A stretch of DNA of 64,000 nucleotides from AC-50 sp035640455 (GCA_035640455.1 DASQWB010000026.1:39169-103168); one strand, 5' to 3'. Positions 8,312 to 16,925 are shown, counted from the stretch's first letter. A program made the numbers and translations. Notes: generated by a model from the letters alone, not told the origin.

Positions 8312-8703
8312 AGGTGCTCGCGCTCGACTACGGTCCCGCGCGGACCGGCGTGGCCGTCTCGGACCCGACCGGGACGCTCGCGCGACCGGTCGGCGTCGTG
8401 GAGCGGGCCTCGACCGAAGCCGGCCTCGCGCGCCTCCTCGAGCTCGTCCGCGCCGAGGAGCCGGAGCGGATCGTCGTCGGGCTGCCGCTCACGCTGCGCG
8501 GCGAGCACGGCGAGCAGGCGCGGGAGACGGAGCGGTTCGTCGAGGCCCTGCGCGGCGCGGTCGACGTCCCGGTCGAGAGCCTCGACGAGCGCTTCACGAC
8601 GACGCTCGCGGCGCGGACACAGGCGCGCGCCCCCGAGGACGCACGGGCGGCCGCGCACCTGCTCACGACCTACCTCGAGCGCGTGGGCGGAGGCCGACGC
8701 TGA
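8308..8703 (+). CDS. ruvX: YqgF/RuvX family RNase H-fold nuclease
   Basis: 131 residues from GTG. It starts with VLALDYGPARTGVAVSDPTG, where the Asp of LDYG is the first acidic catalytic residue. IVVGLPLTLRGEHGEQA and VESLDERFTTTLA supply the conserved Glu/Asp and Thr. Members act on 5' ends of pre-16S rRNA or on branched DNA; this sequence does not separate these roles. The alaS-ruvX-mltG order is conserved in many bacteria. Four-base overlap with alaS. Confidence 0.92.
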   Translation: MKVLALDYGPARTGVAVSDPTGTLARPVGVVERASTEAGLARLLELVRAEEPERIVVGLPLTLRGEHGEQARETERFVEALRGAVDVPVESLDERFTTTLAARTQARAPEDARAAAHLLTTYLERVGGGRR

Positions 8704-8756
8704 TCGAGCCGCAGGCGCCCGTCTCCGGGCGTTCCCGGCCGAGCCGACGGCAACTG

Positions 8757-9611
8757 GTGGTGCGCCGCGCCGTCGCGCTCGCGTTCCTGGCCGTCGTGCT
8801 CGCGGCGCTCGGCTGGGGCGCCGCGGTCGCGATCGGCAAGCTGCGCGACTCCTCGAGCCCCGCGACCTCCGCCGCGCCTCCACCGCCGCCGAAACCCTTC
8901 CGCATCGTCTTCCCCGAGGGCTTCACCCGCCGCGAGATGGCGGAGCGGATCACGAAGGTCGATCAGATCGCGTTCCGCGAGCGGCATGTGCACCCGCGCC
9001 TCCAGGAGAAGGCGTACCTCGCAGCGACGGCCTCGTCGGCGTATCCGGGCCGGTTCGCCGGCGACAGACGGCGCCGCTCGCTCGAGGGCTTCCTCTTCCC
9101 GGCGACGTACGAGTTCCTCCGCAAGACGACCTCGAAGCAGCTCGTCGCTGCGCAGCTCGTCGCCTTCCGGCGGGCCTGGAAGAGCGTCGACATGCGCTAT
9201 GCGCGCTCGAAGCACCTGACGCGCTTCGACGTCTTGATCATCGCGTCGATGGTGGAGAAGGAGGCGATCGCGCCGGACGAGCGGCCGAAGATCGCGGCCG
9301 TGATCTACAACCGGCTCCACGCGCGGATGCCGCTCGGGATTGACGCGACGATCCGCTACGCGCTGAACGTGCCGGGCACCGAGCCGCTGCACGAGTCGCA
9401 GCTCCGGAACCCGACGCCGTACAACACGCGCCTGCACGCAGGGCTACCGCCGGGGCCTATCTCCAATCCGGGTCTCGCGTCGATCCAGGCCGCCGCGCAC
9501 CCGGCGCGCGTGAACTACCTCTACTTCGTCCGCAAGCCGGACAAGGTGCACCACTTCTTCACGGCGAGCTTCGCGGCGTTCCAGGCGTACGCCAACGCGC
9601 ACGGCTTCTAG
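8757..9611 (+). CDS. mltG: Endolytic murein transglycosylase MltG
   Basis: 284 residues from the second-position GTG pair, 53 bases after ruvX; no ATG/GTG/TTG lies in frame between. One transmembrane helix (residues ~5-23) anchors a periplasmic YceG domain. LysM-like segment FRIVFPEGFTRREMAERI is followed by RRSLEGFLFPATYEF and the catalytic motif ASMVEKEA with Glu near residue 167, then PKIAAVIYNRLH and TPYNTRLHAGLPPGPISNPG. It cuts nascent glycan strands and so sets chain length. Residues after the TM are a Ser/Pro-rich linker. Confidence 0.92.
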   Translation: MVRRAVALAFLAVVLAALGWGAAVAIGKLRDSSSPATSAAPPPPPKPFRIVFPEGFTRREMAERITKVDQIAFRERHVHPRLQEKAYLAATASSAYPGRFAGDRRRRSLEGFLFPATYEFLRKTTSKQLVAAQLVAFRRAWKSVDMRYARSKHLTRFDVLIIASMVEKEAIAPDERPKIAAVIYNRLHARMPLGIDATIRYALNVPGTEPLHESQLRNPTPYNTRLHAGLPPGPISNPGLASIQAAAHPARVNYLYFVRKPDKVHHFFTASFAAFQAYANAHGF

Positions 9612-9751
9612 TCGGGCCGATCCTTCCCCGGCGGCAGGATGATCCTGTACGTGATCCCGCCGAAGCCCAAGGGCTCATGGCGGTAACGCACGCGCTTGTC
9701 CACCAGTTGGGGAATCTACCGCCTCGTCACCGACGTGACCAGGTTCTTCAT
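9608..9751 (-). pseudogene. Remnant of a small minus-strand gene with an in-frame stop
   Basis: An ATG 8 bases after the DUF3467 remnant's stop opens a 47-codon frame interrupted by one TAG (9716-9718). The part after the stop (LVDKRVRYRHEPLGFGG, then ITYRIILPPGKDRPD) has protein-like composition. I do not recognise the family. Its stop overlaps the mltG stop on the other strand. Confidence 0.35.
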
Positions 9752-9759
9752 CTTCCACT

Positions 9760-10073
9760 TCACTGCGCTTCCGGCCTCCTGATCTCGCCGAAGACGGCCT
9801 CGTAGCCCGTCATCGCCTCGTTGAGTGTACGCAGCACGTCAAATATCAGACCGGTGGAACGAGGACGCGCGCCTCAACGACTAGCGGCATCCGAAGCGGA
9901 GAGGCCGGATCGTCGGGGTCTACCGCCTCGACCGGCTCCGCGAGACTCCAATCGAGCGCGAACTCGTACGGCGAGTACCAGATGTTGAGGCTGTTCGCGT
10001 AGACGCCCCTTCGCACCTCAGGGCTGATGTCGACGTCGAAGTTCGCCTCGCGATCGGGTGGGTCGCCTTCCAT
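9760..10073 (-). pseudogene. DUF3467 protein, frameshifted
   Basis: The 5' part reads MEGDPPDREANFDVDISPEV then VYANSLNIWYSPYEFALDWS, the signature of DUF3467, and runs into a stop after RVLVPPV. Shifting frame by one base at about 9853 restores the expected end (LIFDVLRTLNEAMTGYEAVF, GEIRRPEAQ, TGA). The region is 314 bases, one short of 105 codons, the usual family size. So a single-base deletion, real or a sequencing error, breaks it. DUF3467 proteins are of unknown function. Confidence 0.75.
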
Positions 10074-10135
10074 CTTCGCCAGTCCGCGCTCACCCGGAGC
10101 GCAAGACTGTGCCGGATGTGTGACGAGATGCGCCG

Positions 10136-10882
10136 ATGATCACCGCGACGACGCGGCTCGTCGCGCTTCTCGGCCACCCGGTGGACCACTCGCTCTCGCC
10201 GCGCATGCAGAACGCGGCCTTCGCGGCCCGCGCGCTCGACTGGGCCTACGTCGCCTGCGACGTCGCGCCCGGAGAGCTCGAGGCTGCCGTCGCCGGCCTC
10301 GGTGCGCTCGGCTTCGCGGGCGCGAACGTCACGATTCCGCACAAGGGCGCGGTCACCGAGCTCTGCGACGAGCTCGACGACCTCTCGCGCCGGAGCTGCG
10401 CTGTGAACACGCTCGTCTTCCGCGAGGACGGCCGGATCGTCGGCGCGAATAGCGACGGGCCGGCCATCGCGGCCGCCGTCGAGGCCGCCGGCGCACACGT
10501 CCTCGTCCTCGGCCGCGGCGGAGCCGCCCGCAGCGTCGCCGTCGCGCTCGAGGACGCGGGCGCCGCGTCCGTCCGGCTCGCCTCGCGCGCCGACGACGAC
10601 TGGCCGCCCGAGCTCGACGAGGCGACGATCCTCGTCAACGCGACGCCGCTTCGGGACGAGCTGCCGGTGGCGCCGCGCGCAGGCGGCCAGGTCGTCGACC
10701 TCGCCTATCGACCGGATGGCCGGCCGACTGCGCTCGTCGAGGCGGCGCGCGCCGCCGGCTGCTCCGTCGTCGTCGACGGACTCGAGATCCTCGTCCGCCA
10801 GGGCGCGGCCTCCTTCGAGCTCTGGACGGGCGTCGCCGCGCCGGCGGACGTTATGCGCGCTGCCGTCACGCGTATCGTCTGA
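10136..10882 (+). CDS. aroE: Shikimate dehydrogenase
   Basis: 248 residues. Substrate-binding domain: HSLSPRMQN, NVTIPHKGAV with catalytic Lys70, and NTLVFREDGRIVGANSDGP. NADP-binding domain: VLVLGRGGAARSVAVAL glycine-rich loop, then ILVNATPL and VVDLAYRP. It reduces 3-dehydroshikimate to shikimate in chorismate synthesis. At 248 residues it is slightly shorter than E. coli AroE. A possible ATG 8 bases upstream is closed by a stop at once. The cytochrome gene starts 2 bases after the stop. Confidence 0.93.
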   Translation: MITATTRLVALLGHPVDHSLSPRMQNAAFAARALDWAYVACDVAPGELEAAVAGLGALGFAGANVTIPHKGAVTELCDELDDLSRRSCAVNTLVFREDGRIVGANSDGPAIAAAVEAAGAHVLVLGRGGAARSVAVALEDAGAASVRLASRADDDWPPELDEATILVNATPLRDELPVAPRAGGQVVDLAYRPDGRPTALVEAARAAGCSVVVDGLEILVRQGAASFELWTGVAAPADVMRAAVTRIV

Positions 10883-10884
10883 GC

Positions 10885-12258
10885 ATGCGCCGCTACGCCC
10901 TCGTCGTCCTCGCCGCCCTCGCGCTCGCGGGCTGCGGCGGCCAGGGCTCGTCACGCCAACAGGCGGCGGCACGGCCGAGCGGACAGCAGGTCTTCGCGAC
11001 GGCCGGCTGCGCGAAGTGCCACACGCTCGCCGCCGCGGGCTCGCACGGCAAGGTCGGCCCGAACCTCGACCAGCTCCAGCCGGCGTACGACCGGATCGTG
11101 CGACAGGTAGAACAAGGCGGCGGCGGTATGCCGTCGTTCCGCGACAAGCTGAGCGCGCACGAGATCCAGGCGGTCGCGCTCTACGTCACCGGCGCGACGA
11201 AGCGCCGGATCTCGGTCGCGGCGGCGTTCAAGCCGAACGGCCAGACCGTCGCCGGCTGCCACCGCGACTCGGCCTGCTACCAGCAGGCGTTCGCGAACCT
11301 CGCCTATTACAAGGGCCCGAAGCTCGCCCTCGCGCGGTTCACGCACGCGATGCGCACCAATCCCTTCGTCGAGCAGAACTGCCACCGAATCGCCCACGCG
11401 ATCGGCGCTGGCACGCTCACGCGCTTCCGCGGCGACGTCGGCAAGGCGTTCGCGCTCGGCTCGGCCGTCTGCTGGTCCGGCTACTACCACGGCATCCTCG
11501 AGCGCGCTTTCCAGGGCATCCCGGACTCGCGGCTCGCCACCGTCGCCCGCCGCCTCTGCGCCCGGGTCGAGGCGCGCGACTCGACGTTCGTCGCCTACCA
11601 GTGCGTCCACGGGCTCGGCCACGGGCTGATGATCTACACCGGGTACGACCTCCCGCTCGCGCTCCGCACCTGCGACGGCCTCGCGACGCCGTGGGACCAG
11701 GTCTCGTGCACAGGCGGCGTGTTCATGGAGAACCAGTCCTCCTCGTACGGGTTCAAGTCGCCGTGGCTCCGCCCGAAGCAGCCGCTCTACCCGTGCACCG
11801 CCGTCTCGCGGCGGCACAAGCTCTACTGCTACCTGATGGTCACGTCGCAGATCCTCCCGGACGTCGGCTACAGCTGGACGAAGACGGTCGCCGTCTGCCG
11901 AGGGAGCGAGCCGGGCTGGGTGCCGACGTGCTTCCAGTCGCTCGGCCGCGACGCGTCCGGCCAGACGCGCGGGCGCATCTCGCAGATCGACCGGATCTGC
12001 CGGCTCGCGGGCGACATGGAGCGCGAGTGCCTGCTCGGCGCGGCGAAGGACCTCACTTCGCAGGACGCGAACGGCCGCCGTGCCGCGCGGCTCTGCGCCG
12101 CCTCGGATCCCGCCGCCCGCTCCTACTGCTTCTACGGCATCGGGCAGATCCTCGGCACGTTCACCTCGGATCCCGGGCGGCGACGCGCCGACTGCCGCGC
12201 GCTGACGCGGGCGCGTTCCTGCCTCGACGGGGCGAGCGCCCGGCCGTTCCGCTCGTGA
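10885..12258 (+). CDS. Lipoprotein with cytochrome c domain fused to Cys-pair repeats
   Basis: 457 residues. Signal peptide with lipobox LAGC (Cys17). A class I cytochrome c domain (~33-115) carries the heme site CAKCH (42-46) and a likely axial Met in GGGMPSF. The remaining ~340 residues contain His and paired cysteines: NCHRIAHAIG, CVHGLGHGL, then six pairs at 263/275, 304/315, 338/349, 372/382, 404/415 and 437/446. Spacing within pairs is 9-12 and the repeat period about 33. The pattern suggests disulfide-stapled helical hairpins, as in Hcp/Sel1-type proteins. Role unknown, possibly extracellular redox. It is embedded between aroE and aroC and overlaps aroC. Confidence 0.8.
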   Translation: MRRYALVVLAALALAGCGGQGSSRQQAAARPSGQQVFATAGCAKCHTLAAAGSHGKVGPNLDQLQPAYDRIVRQVEQGGGGMPSFRDKLSAHEIQAVALYVTGATKRRISVAAAFKPNGQTVAGCHRDSACYQQAFANLAYYKGPKLALARFTHAMRTNPFVEQNCHRIAHAIGAGTLTRFRGDVGKAFALGSAVCWSGYYHGILERAFQGIPDSRLATVARRLCARVEARDSTFVAYQCVHGLGHGLMIYTGYDLPLALRTCDGLATPWDQVSCTGGVFMENQSSSYGFKSPWLRPKQPLYPCTAVSRRHKLYCYLMVTSQILPDVGYSWTKTVAVCRGSEPGWVPTCFQSLGRDASGQTRGRISQIDRICRLAGDMERECLLGAAKDLTSQDANGRRAARLCAASDPAARSYCFYGIGQILGTFTSDPGRRRADCRALTRARSCLDGASARPFRS

Positions 12259-13334
12259 CGCTCTCACTCGCGACGGCCGGCGAGTCGCACGGGCCGGCGC
12301 TCGTCGCGATCCTCTCCGGCCTTCCGGCCGGGCTCGTCCTCGACCGCGCGGCGATCGACCATGACCTGCGACGGCGGCAGGAGGGCTACGGCCGCAGCCC
12401 GCGCCAGCGGATCGAATCGGACGAGGTCGAGGTGCTCGCCGGCCTACGGCACGGGCGCACGCTCGGGACGCCGCTCGCGCTCGTCGTCCGGAACCGCGAC
12501 CACGCGAACTGGACGTGGGGGATGAGCCCGTGGCCGCCAGAAGGCGAGCCCGCAGGGAAGGGGACGAAGCCGGTCACGCTCCCACGGCCCGGGCACGCCG
12601 ACCTCGCCGGCGCGCAGAAGTACGGGCTCGCGGACGTCCGCGATGCGCTCGAGCGCGCGAGCGCGCGCCAGACGGCGGTGGCGGTCGCGGCGGGGGCGGT
12701 CGCGAAGGCGCTGCTCGTGGAGATCGGCGTCGAGGTCGCCGGCGCCGCGCTGCCGGTGGCCGGAGCGGACGCGGCCGAGATCGACGCGGCCCGCGCCGAC
12801 CGCGACACCCTCGGCGGCGTCGTCGAGGTGCGCGCGCGGGGCGTGCCGCCCGGGCTCGGCTCCTACACGTCGAAGGAGACGCGGCTCGATGCGCGGCTTG
12901 CAGCCGCGCTGATGGGGATCCAGGCGGTGAAGGGCGTCGAGATCGGCGAGGGCTTCGCGCTTGCCGAGCTCCGCGGCTCGGCCGCGCACGACGAGATCGA
13001 GCCCGACCGGCGGCGTGCGACGAACCGGGCCGGCGGGATCGAGGGCGGCATGTCGAACGGCGAGGAGATCGTCGTCCGCGCCGCGATGAAGCCGCTGCCG
13101 ACGCTCATGCGTCCGCTCCGCTCCGTCGATCTCGAGACGGGCGAGCCGGGCGAGGCGCTCGTCGAGCGGAGCGACACCTCGGCGGTCGAGGCGCTCGCGG
13201 TCGTGGCCGAGGCGGCCGTCGCCTTCGAGCTCGCGCGCGCGGCCCGGGAGAAGTTCGGCGGCGACGCCCTCGGCGACTTCGTCGCGGCCCACCGCGCATA
13301 CATCGAGCGCATCGATTGGCGAGGCCCCTCGTGA
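12255..13334 (+). CDS. aroC: Chorismate synthase
   Basis: 359 residues from the GTG overlapping the cytochrome stop. Begins LSLATAGESHGPALVAILSG (FMN/EPSP-binding signature) with RRRQEGYGRSPRQRIESD, then LPRPGHADLAGAQKYG, ASARQTAVAVAAGAVAK and the C-terminal TNRAGGIEGGMSNGEEI and MKPLPTLM. It removes phosphate from EPSP to form chorismate using reduced FMN. The frame is open far upstream, but that extension lies over the cytochrome gene and is a shadow. Confidence 0.95.
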   Translation: MTLSLATAGESHGPALVAILSGLPAGLVLDRAAIDHDLRRRQEGYGRSPRQRIESDEVEVLAGLRHGRTLGTPLALVVRNRDHANWTWGMSPWPPEGEPAGKGTKPVTLPRPGHADLAGAQKYGLADVRDALERASARQTAVAVAAGAVAKALLVEIGVEVAGAALPVAGADAAEIDAARADRDTLGGVVEVRARGVPPGLGSYTSKETRLDARLAAALMGIQAVKGVEIGEGFALAELRGSAAHDEIEPDRRRATNRAGGIEGGMSNGEEIVVRAAMKPLPTLMRPLRSVDLETGEPGEALVERSDTSAVEALAVVAEAAVAFELARAAREKFGGDALGDFVAAHRAYIERIDWRGPS

Positions 13335-13567
13335 CTCGGGCGGCTTGTCTCCTCGGAGTGCTGGCGACGGCGCTCGTTCTCGCGCCGAGGGCGAAGCGAA
13401 GCGTCGCCCGCGGTCTCGGCCCCCGGCCGCGGCTCGATCTCGCCGAGTTCTGGGGCTGGGAAGACAGGCCGGCGCCGACTCGGCCGAGCGAGGACCAGGG
13501 TCCCGCGCATCGCCCCGGCAAGGGCGCTCAGGATTCTCGCGCGGCACGGCGTTCGTACACGCCTTAG
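13331..13567 (+). CDS. Possible small membrane-anchored protein
   Basis: A 78-codon frame begins at a GTG overlapping the aroC stop (GTGA). Residues ~5-19 are hydrophobic (ACLLGVLATALVLAP), followed by a basic, Pro-rich tail (LDLAEFWGWEDRPAPTRPSE). The GTGA coupling and leader-like N-terminus support translation, but the composition is also what a random GC-rich frame gives. I do not recognise it. Confidence 0.3.
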   Translation: MTRAACLLGVLATALVLAPRAKRSVARGLGPRPRLDLAEFWGWEDRPAPTRPSEDQGPAHRPGKGAQDSRAARRSYTP

Positions 13568-13610
13568 CTCTCGAGCGCGACGCGGCCCGGAGAGGGCTTT
13601 ACTTCGAGGC

Positions 13611-15041
13611 GTGCGACAGGTTCCGAGCCGTCTCTTCGTCGCGCGGCACCTTGCGCTGATCGGCTTCATGGGCGCGGGCAAGACCGCGCTCGGGAGGGAG
13701 ATCGCGCCGCGCATCGGGCGGCGCTTCGTCGACCTCGACGCCGAGGTCGCCAACGACATCCCAGGCTTCTTCCGCGAGCACGGCGAGGCGGCGTTCCGGA
13801 AGCGGGAGGAGGAGGTGACGGTCTCGGCGCTCGCCTCGCAACCGCCGGCCGTGCTGAGCCTTGGCGGCGGCGCCGTCACCTCGCGGGCGGTGCGCGAGGC
13901 GCTCCGCGAGCGAGCCGTGACCGTCCTCGTCGACGTCGACCCGGAAACGGCGTGGGAACGCGTCCGCGGCGGCGATCGGCCGCTCGCGCAGGACGAGGGC
14001 GACTTCCGCCGGCTCTACGAGGAGCGGGCGCCGCTCTATCGCGAGGTCGCCGATGCGGTCGCGCGGGACGCCGACGACACCGTGCTCGCCGCGGCCGGCG
14101 TTCACGTCGAGCGGGGAGCGCTCGAGCGCCTCGGCGCGCTCGTCCCCGGTTCCGGTCCCGTCGCGCTCGTCGCGGATGCTCGCGTGGGCGGCATCCATGG
14201 CGCCGCAGCGCAGGTCGCGCTCGGCTCGCGGCTCGCGTCCACGCACGAGGTGCCCGCGGGGGAGGAGGCGAAGACGGTCGGGACCGCCGAGCGCCTCTGG
14301 CGTGAGCTCCGGCTCGACCGCGGCGGCACCCTCGTCGCGCTCGGCGGCGGCTGCACGACCGACGCCGCCGGCTTCGTCGCCGCGACCCACCTGCGTGGCA
14401 TCCCGTGGGTCCCACTGCCGACGACGCTGGTCGGCCAGGTCGACGCGGCGATCGGCGGCAAGACGGCGCTCAACCTCCCGGAGGGGAAGAACCTCGTCGG
14501 CGCCTTCCACTGGCCGGTGCGGACGATCGTCGACCCGGCGCTCCTCGCCACGCTTCCCGAGCGCGAGCGGCGCGACGGCCTCTCGGAGGTCGTGAAGACG
14601 GGCCTGCTCGCGGGCGAGCCGCTCTGGGAGCTCCCGGAGCCGGAGCTCGTCCGCCGCTGCGCGGCCTTCAAGGCCGCCGTGTGTCTCCGCGACCCGCGCG
14701 AGCGGGGTGAGCGGGCGATCCTCAACCTCGGCCATACGTTCGCGCACGCGCTCGAGGCGGGCTCCGGCGGCGAGGTGACGCACGGCCAGGCGGTCGCGCT
14801 CGGCCTCCTCGCTGCGCTCCGGCTCTCGGGGCTCGAGACGGCTGTCGTCGAGGAGGTCCTGCGCCCGCGCCCGGTGCGGGCCGACCGCGAGCGCGCCTGG
14901 GCGGCCCTCCGGCGCGACAAGAAGGCCGCCGACGGCCGCATCCGGCTCGTCCTGCTCGAGGCGCCCGGCAAGCCGGTCGTCGGCGCCGAGCTCCCCGAGC
15001 CCGAGGTGCGGGCGGCGCTCGACGAGCTGATCGCCAGGTAG
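13611..15041 (+). CDS. aroKB: Shikimate kinase / 3-dehydroquinate synthase fusion
   Basis: 476 residues from GTG. Residues ~13-160 are shikimate kinase: Walker A GFMGAGKT (18-25), DLDAEV, FRKREEEV and the LSLGGGAVTS loop. Residues ~165-476 are dehydroquinate synthase: ALGGGCTTDAAGFVAATHLR, PTTLVGQVDAAIGGKTALNL, and metal ligands Glu326 (SEVVKTG), His375 and His379 region (LNLGHTFAHALE). The synthase half is shorter than free-standing AroB. One polypeptide thus supplies steps 2 and 5 of the shikimate pathway. It sits between aroC and aroQ. Confidence 0.93.
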   Translation: MRQVPSRLFVARHLALIGFMGAGKTALGREIAPRIGRRFVDLDAEVANDIPGFFREHGEAAFRKREEEVTVSALASQPPAVLSLGGGAVTSRAVREALRERAVTVLVDVDPETAWERVRGGDRPLAQDEGDFRRLYEERAPLYREVADAVARDADDTVLAAAGVHVERGALERLGALVPGSGPVALVADARVGGIHGAAAQVALGSRLASTHEVPAGEEAKTVGTAERLWRELRLDRGGTLVALGGGCTTDAAGFVAATHLRGIPWVPLPTTLVGQVDAAIGGKTALNLPEGKNLVGAFHWPVRTIVDPALLATLPERERRDGLSEVVKTGLLAGEPLWELPEPELVRRCAAFKAAVCLRDPRERGERAILNLGHTFAHALEAGSGGEVTHGQAVALGLLAALRLSGLETAVVEEVLRPRPVRADRERAWAALRRDKKAADGRIRLVLLEAPGKPVVGAELPEPEVRAALDELIAR

Positions 15042-15091
15042 GTCGGGCCGGCGCGACCGCGCCCGAGCTGCCGTCGCAGTAGGGTGCGCCG

Positions 15092-15517
15092 GTGCGGGTC
15101 GCGGTGCTGAACGGCGTGAACCTCGACCTCCTGGGCCGCCGCGACCCGGAGCAGTACGGGACGCTGACGTACTCCGAGCTCGAGACGCGCATCTACGGTT
15201 GGGCGCAGGAGCTCGGCCTGACCGTCCGGTGCCGGCAGACGAACAGCGAGGGGCAGTACGTCGACTGGTGCCACGACGCTCTCGACTGGGCCGACGGCGT
15301 GATCGTCAACCCCGGGGCCTGGACGCACTACAGCTACGCCATTCGCGACGCGCTCGAGCCGCACACGGCGCCGCTCGTCGAGGTCCACCTCTCGAACGTC
15401 GACGAGCGGGAAGAGTGGCGGCGGTTCTCGGTGCTCGAGGGCCTCGCCGCGAAGCGGATCGTCGGCAAGGGGCCCGACGGCTACCGCGAAGCCCTCGAGT
15501 TCCTCGCCGCGCGGTGA
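15092..15517 (+). CDS. aroQ: Type II 3-dehydroquinate dehydratase
   Basis: 141 residues from GTG. Signature VLNGVNLDLLGRRDPEQYG contains the catalytic Tyr region; CRQTNSEGQYVDWCHDAL, VIVNPGAWTHYSYAIRDAL and VEVHLSNVDERE complete the type II active site. It dehydrates 3-dehydroquinate to 3-dehydroshikimate and normally forms dodecamers. The stop overlaps the GTG of the peptidase gene. Confidence 0.95.
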   Translation: MRVAVLNGVNLDLLGRRDPEQYGTLTYSELETRIYGWAQELGLTVRCRQTNSEGQYVDWCHDALDWADGVIVNPGAWTHYSYAIRDALEPHTAPLVEVHLSNVDEREEWRRFSVLEGLAAKRIVGKGPDGYREALEFLAAR

Positions 15518-16549
15518 GCGACCGCGTCGAGCGCCTGTGCGCCTCGCTCGACGAGCCGCTGCTCGTCAGCGACCCGACGAACCTCCGCTACCTGACCGGC
15601 TTCGAGAGCTCGAACGCGGCGCTCCTCGTCGAGCCCGAGCGGCTGCGCTTGTTCGCCGACTTCCGCTATGCAGATGCCGGCCGTGCCGTCGACGGCGTCG
15701 AGTTCGCGGAGACGAGCCGCGCGCTCTATCCCGACCTCGCGACACGACTGCGCGGCAGGATCGCCTTCGAGCCGGAGGCGCTCACGTACGCGCGCTACCG
15801 CGTGCTGGCCGACGGGGGCCTCGAGCTCGTGCCGCGGAGCGGCCTCGTCGAGCGCCTGCGCGCCGTGAAGGACGAGGCCGAGCTGGACGCGATCCGTCGG
15901 GCAACGAAGGTCACGAACGAGGCGTTTGCACGGATCGCCGAGGAGCGGTTCGTCGGCCGGACCGAGCGCGAGCTCGCGTGGCGGATGGACGTCCTCCTGC
16001 ACGAGCTCGGGGGCCACGGCCTCGCGTTCGAGACGCACGTCGGCGCCGGGCCGAACGCGGCGCGGCCGCATGCGCTCGGCGGCGACCGGCCGATCGGGCC
16101 GGGCGAGACGGTGGTCGTCGACGCCGGCGCGGTCGTCGACGGCTACTGCTCCGACTGCACGCGCACCTTCGCGACTGGGTCCCTCCCGGACGAGCTGGGC
16201 CGGGCTTACGAGGTGTCTCGCGGGCCAGCAGGCGGGGCTCGACGCGGCCAGAGCCGGCGCGGCGGCGCGCGACGTCGACGCCGCTGCGCGCGACCGGATC
16301 GCGGCGGACGGCTTCGGCGAGGCGTTCGGCCACGGGCTCGGCCACGGCGTCGGCCTGCTCGGGCACGAGGCGCCGGCGCTCCGGCCCGAGTCCTCGGACA
16401 CGCTCGAGGCCGGCAACGTCGTCACCATCGAGCCGGGGATCTACCTCCCGGGTCGCGGCGGCATCCGGATCGAGGACCTCGTGGTCGTCACCGCTGACGG
16501 GCCGGAGGTGCTCACGACCTTCACGAAGGAGCTCCTGACGGTCGGCTGA
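15514..16549 (+). pseudogene. Xaa-Pro aminopeptidase/prolidase (M24), frameshifted
   Basis: The first frame runs from GTG through SDPTNLRYLTGFESSNAALL and VVVDAGAVVDGYCSDCTRTF to GRAYEV, then reads nonsense. A different frame resumes with CLAGQQAGLDAARAG, GHGLGHGVGLLGHE, VVTIEPGIY and GGIRIEDLVVV up to the TGA. The switch lies at 16213-16217. All five M24 metal ligands (two Asp, His, two Glu) are present if the frames are joined. Adding TG to the GTG there restores one protein of about 345 residues. It is therefore a recent 2-base loss or a sequencing error. The next gene overlaps by 1 base. Confidence 0.85.
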
Positions 16550-16881
16550 TGGACGACTACGGGAGGCGGGTTTACGAGCATCAGCAGGCCGCGAGAGCCG
16601 AGCTCCGACGGCGCCGCCGGCAGCGCGTTCCGACGAAGGAGATCCACCTGACGGTGGGGATCGCCGACCGGGACCTCGAGGCCAAGGCCGCGCACGCGCG
16701 CCGCCTGCTCCGTTCGAGGATGAACCTGCGCCTCAGCGTCGACGGGATCGAGCCGTCCCAGGAGGCGCTGGCCCGGGCCGTCCTGGGACGCTTCGTCGCG
16801 GCGGTCGGAGACGCGGCCAAGGGCGTGGTGCCCGCGCAGCTCGGCGACGGCGAGTTTGTCGCCGTCCTCTGGTCGTCCTGA
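16549..16881 (+). CDS. Stand-alone protein resembling the IF-3 C-terminal domain
   Basis: 110 residues, ATG overlapping the peptidase stop (TGATG). After a basic N-terminal helix (QQAARAELRRRRRQR), the segment PTKEIHLTVGIADRDLEAKA then HARRLLRSRMNLRLSV follows the IF-3 C-domain pattern (KEI+hRP.I..HD...K..HARRFL..G.KV+V). The C-terminal strand GDGEFVAVLWSS fits the last IF-3 strand. No N-terminal IF-3 domain is present, so it is not InfC itself. It may bind the ribosome or RNA. Position close to efp supports a translation link. Confidence 0.6.
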   Translation: MDDYGRRVYEHQQAARAELRRRRRQRVPTKEIHLTVGIADRDLEAKAAHARRLLRSRMNLRLSVDGIEPSQEALARAVLGRFVAAVGDAAKGVVPAQLGDGEFVAVLWSS

Positions 16882-16886
16882 CTAGA

Positions 16887-16907
16887 CTGCCGCTTCCGAA
16901 ACGGCAG
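16887..16907 (+). terminator. Stem-loop after the IF-3-like gene
   Basis: CTGCCG and CGGCAG pair around a 9-base loop just after the stop codon. No U tract follows, as is common in GC-rich actinobacteria, so it may be a terminator or only an mRNA 3'-end structure. Confidence 0.4.
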
Positions 16908-16925
16908 CGAGCTGGTAGATTGCGA

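Noticed and set aside
10716..12254. Long N-terminal extension of chorismate synthase
   Set aside because: It covers the cytochrome gene in another frame and AroC normally begins at the GTG I used.
16205..16225. Programmed frameshift in the M24 peptidase
   Set aside because: No slippery heptamer and no downstream structure; a missing TG explains the data, and other accessory genes show the same kind of lesion.
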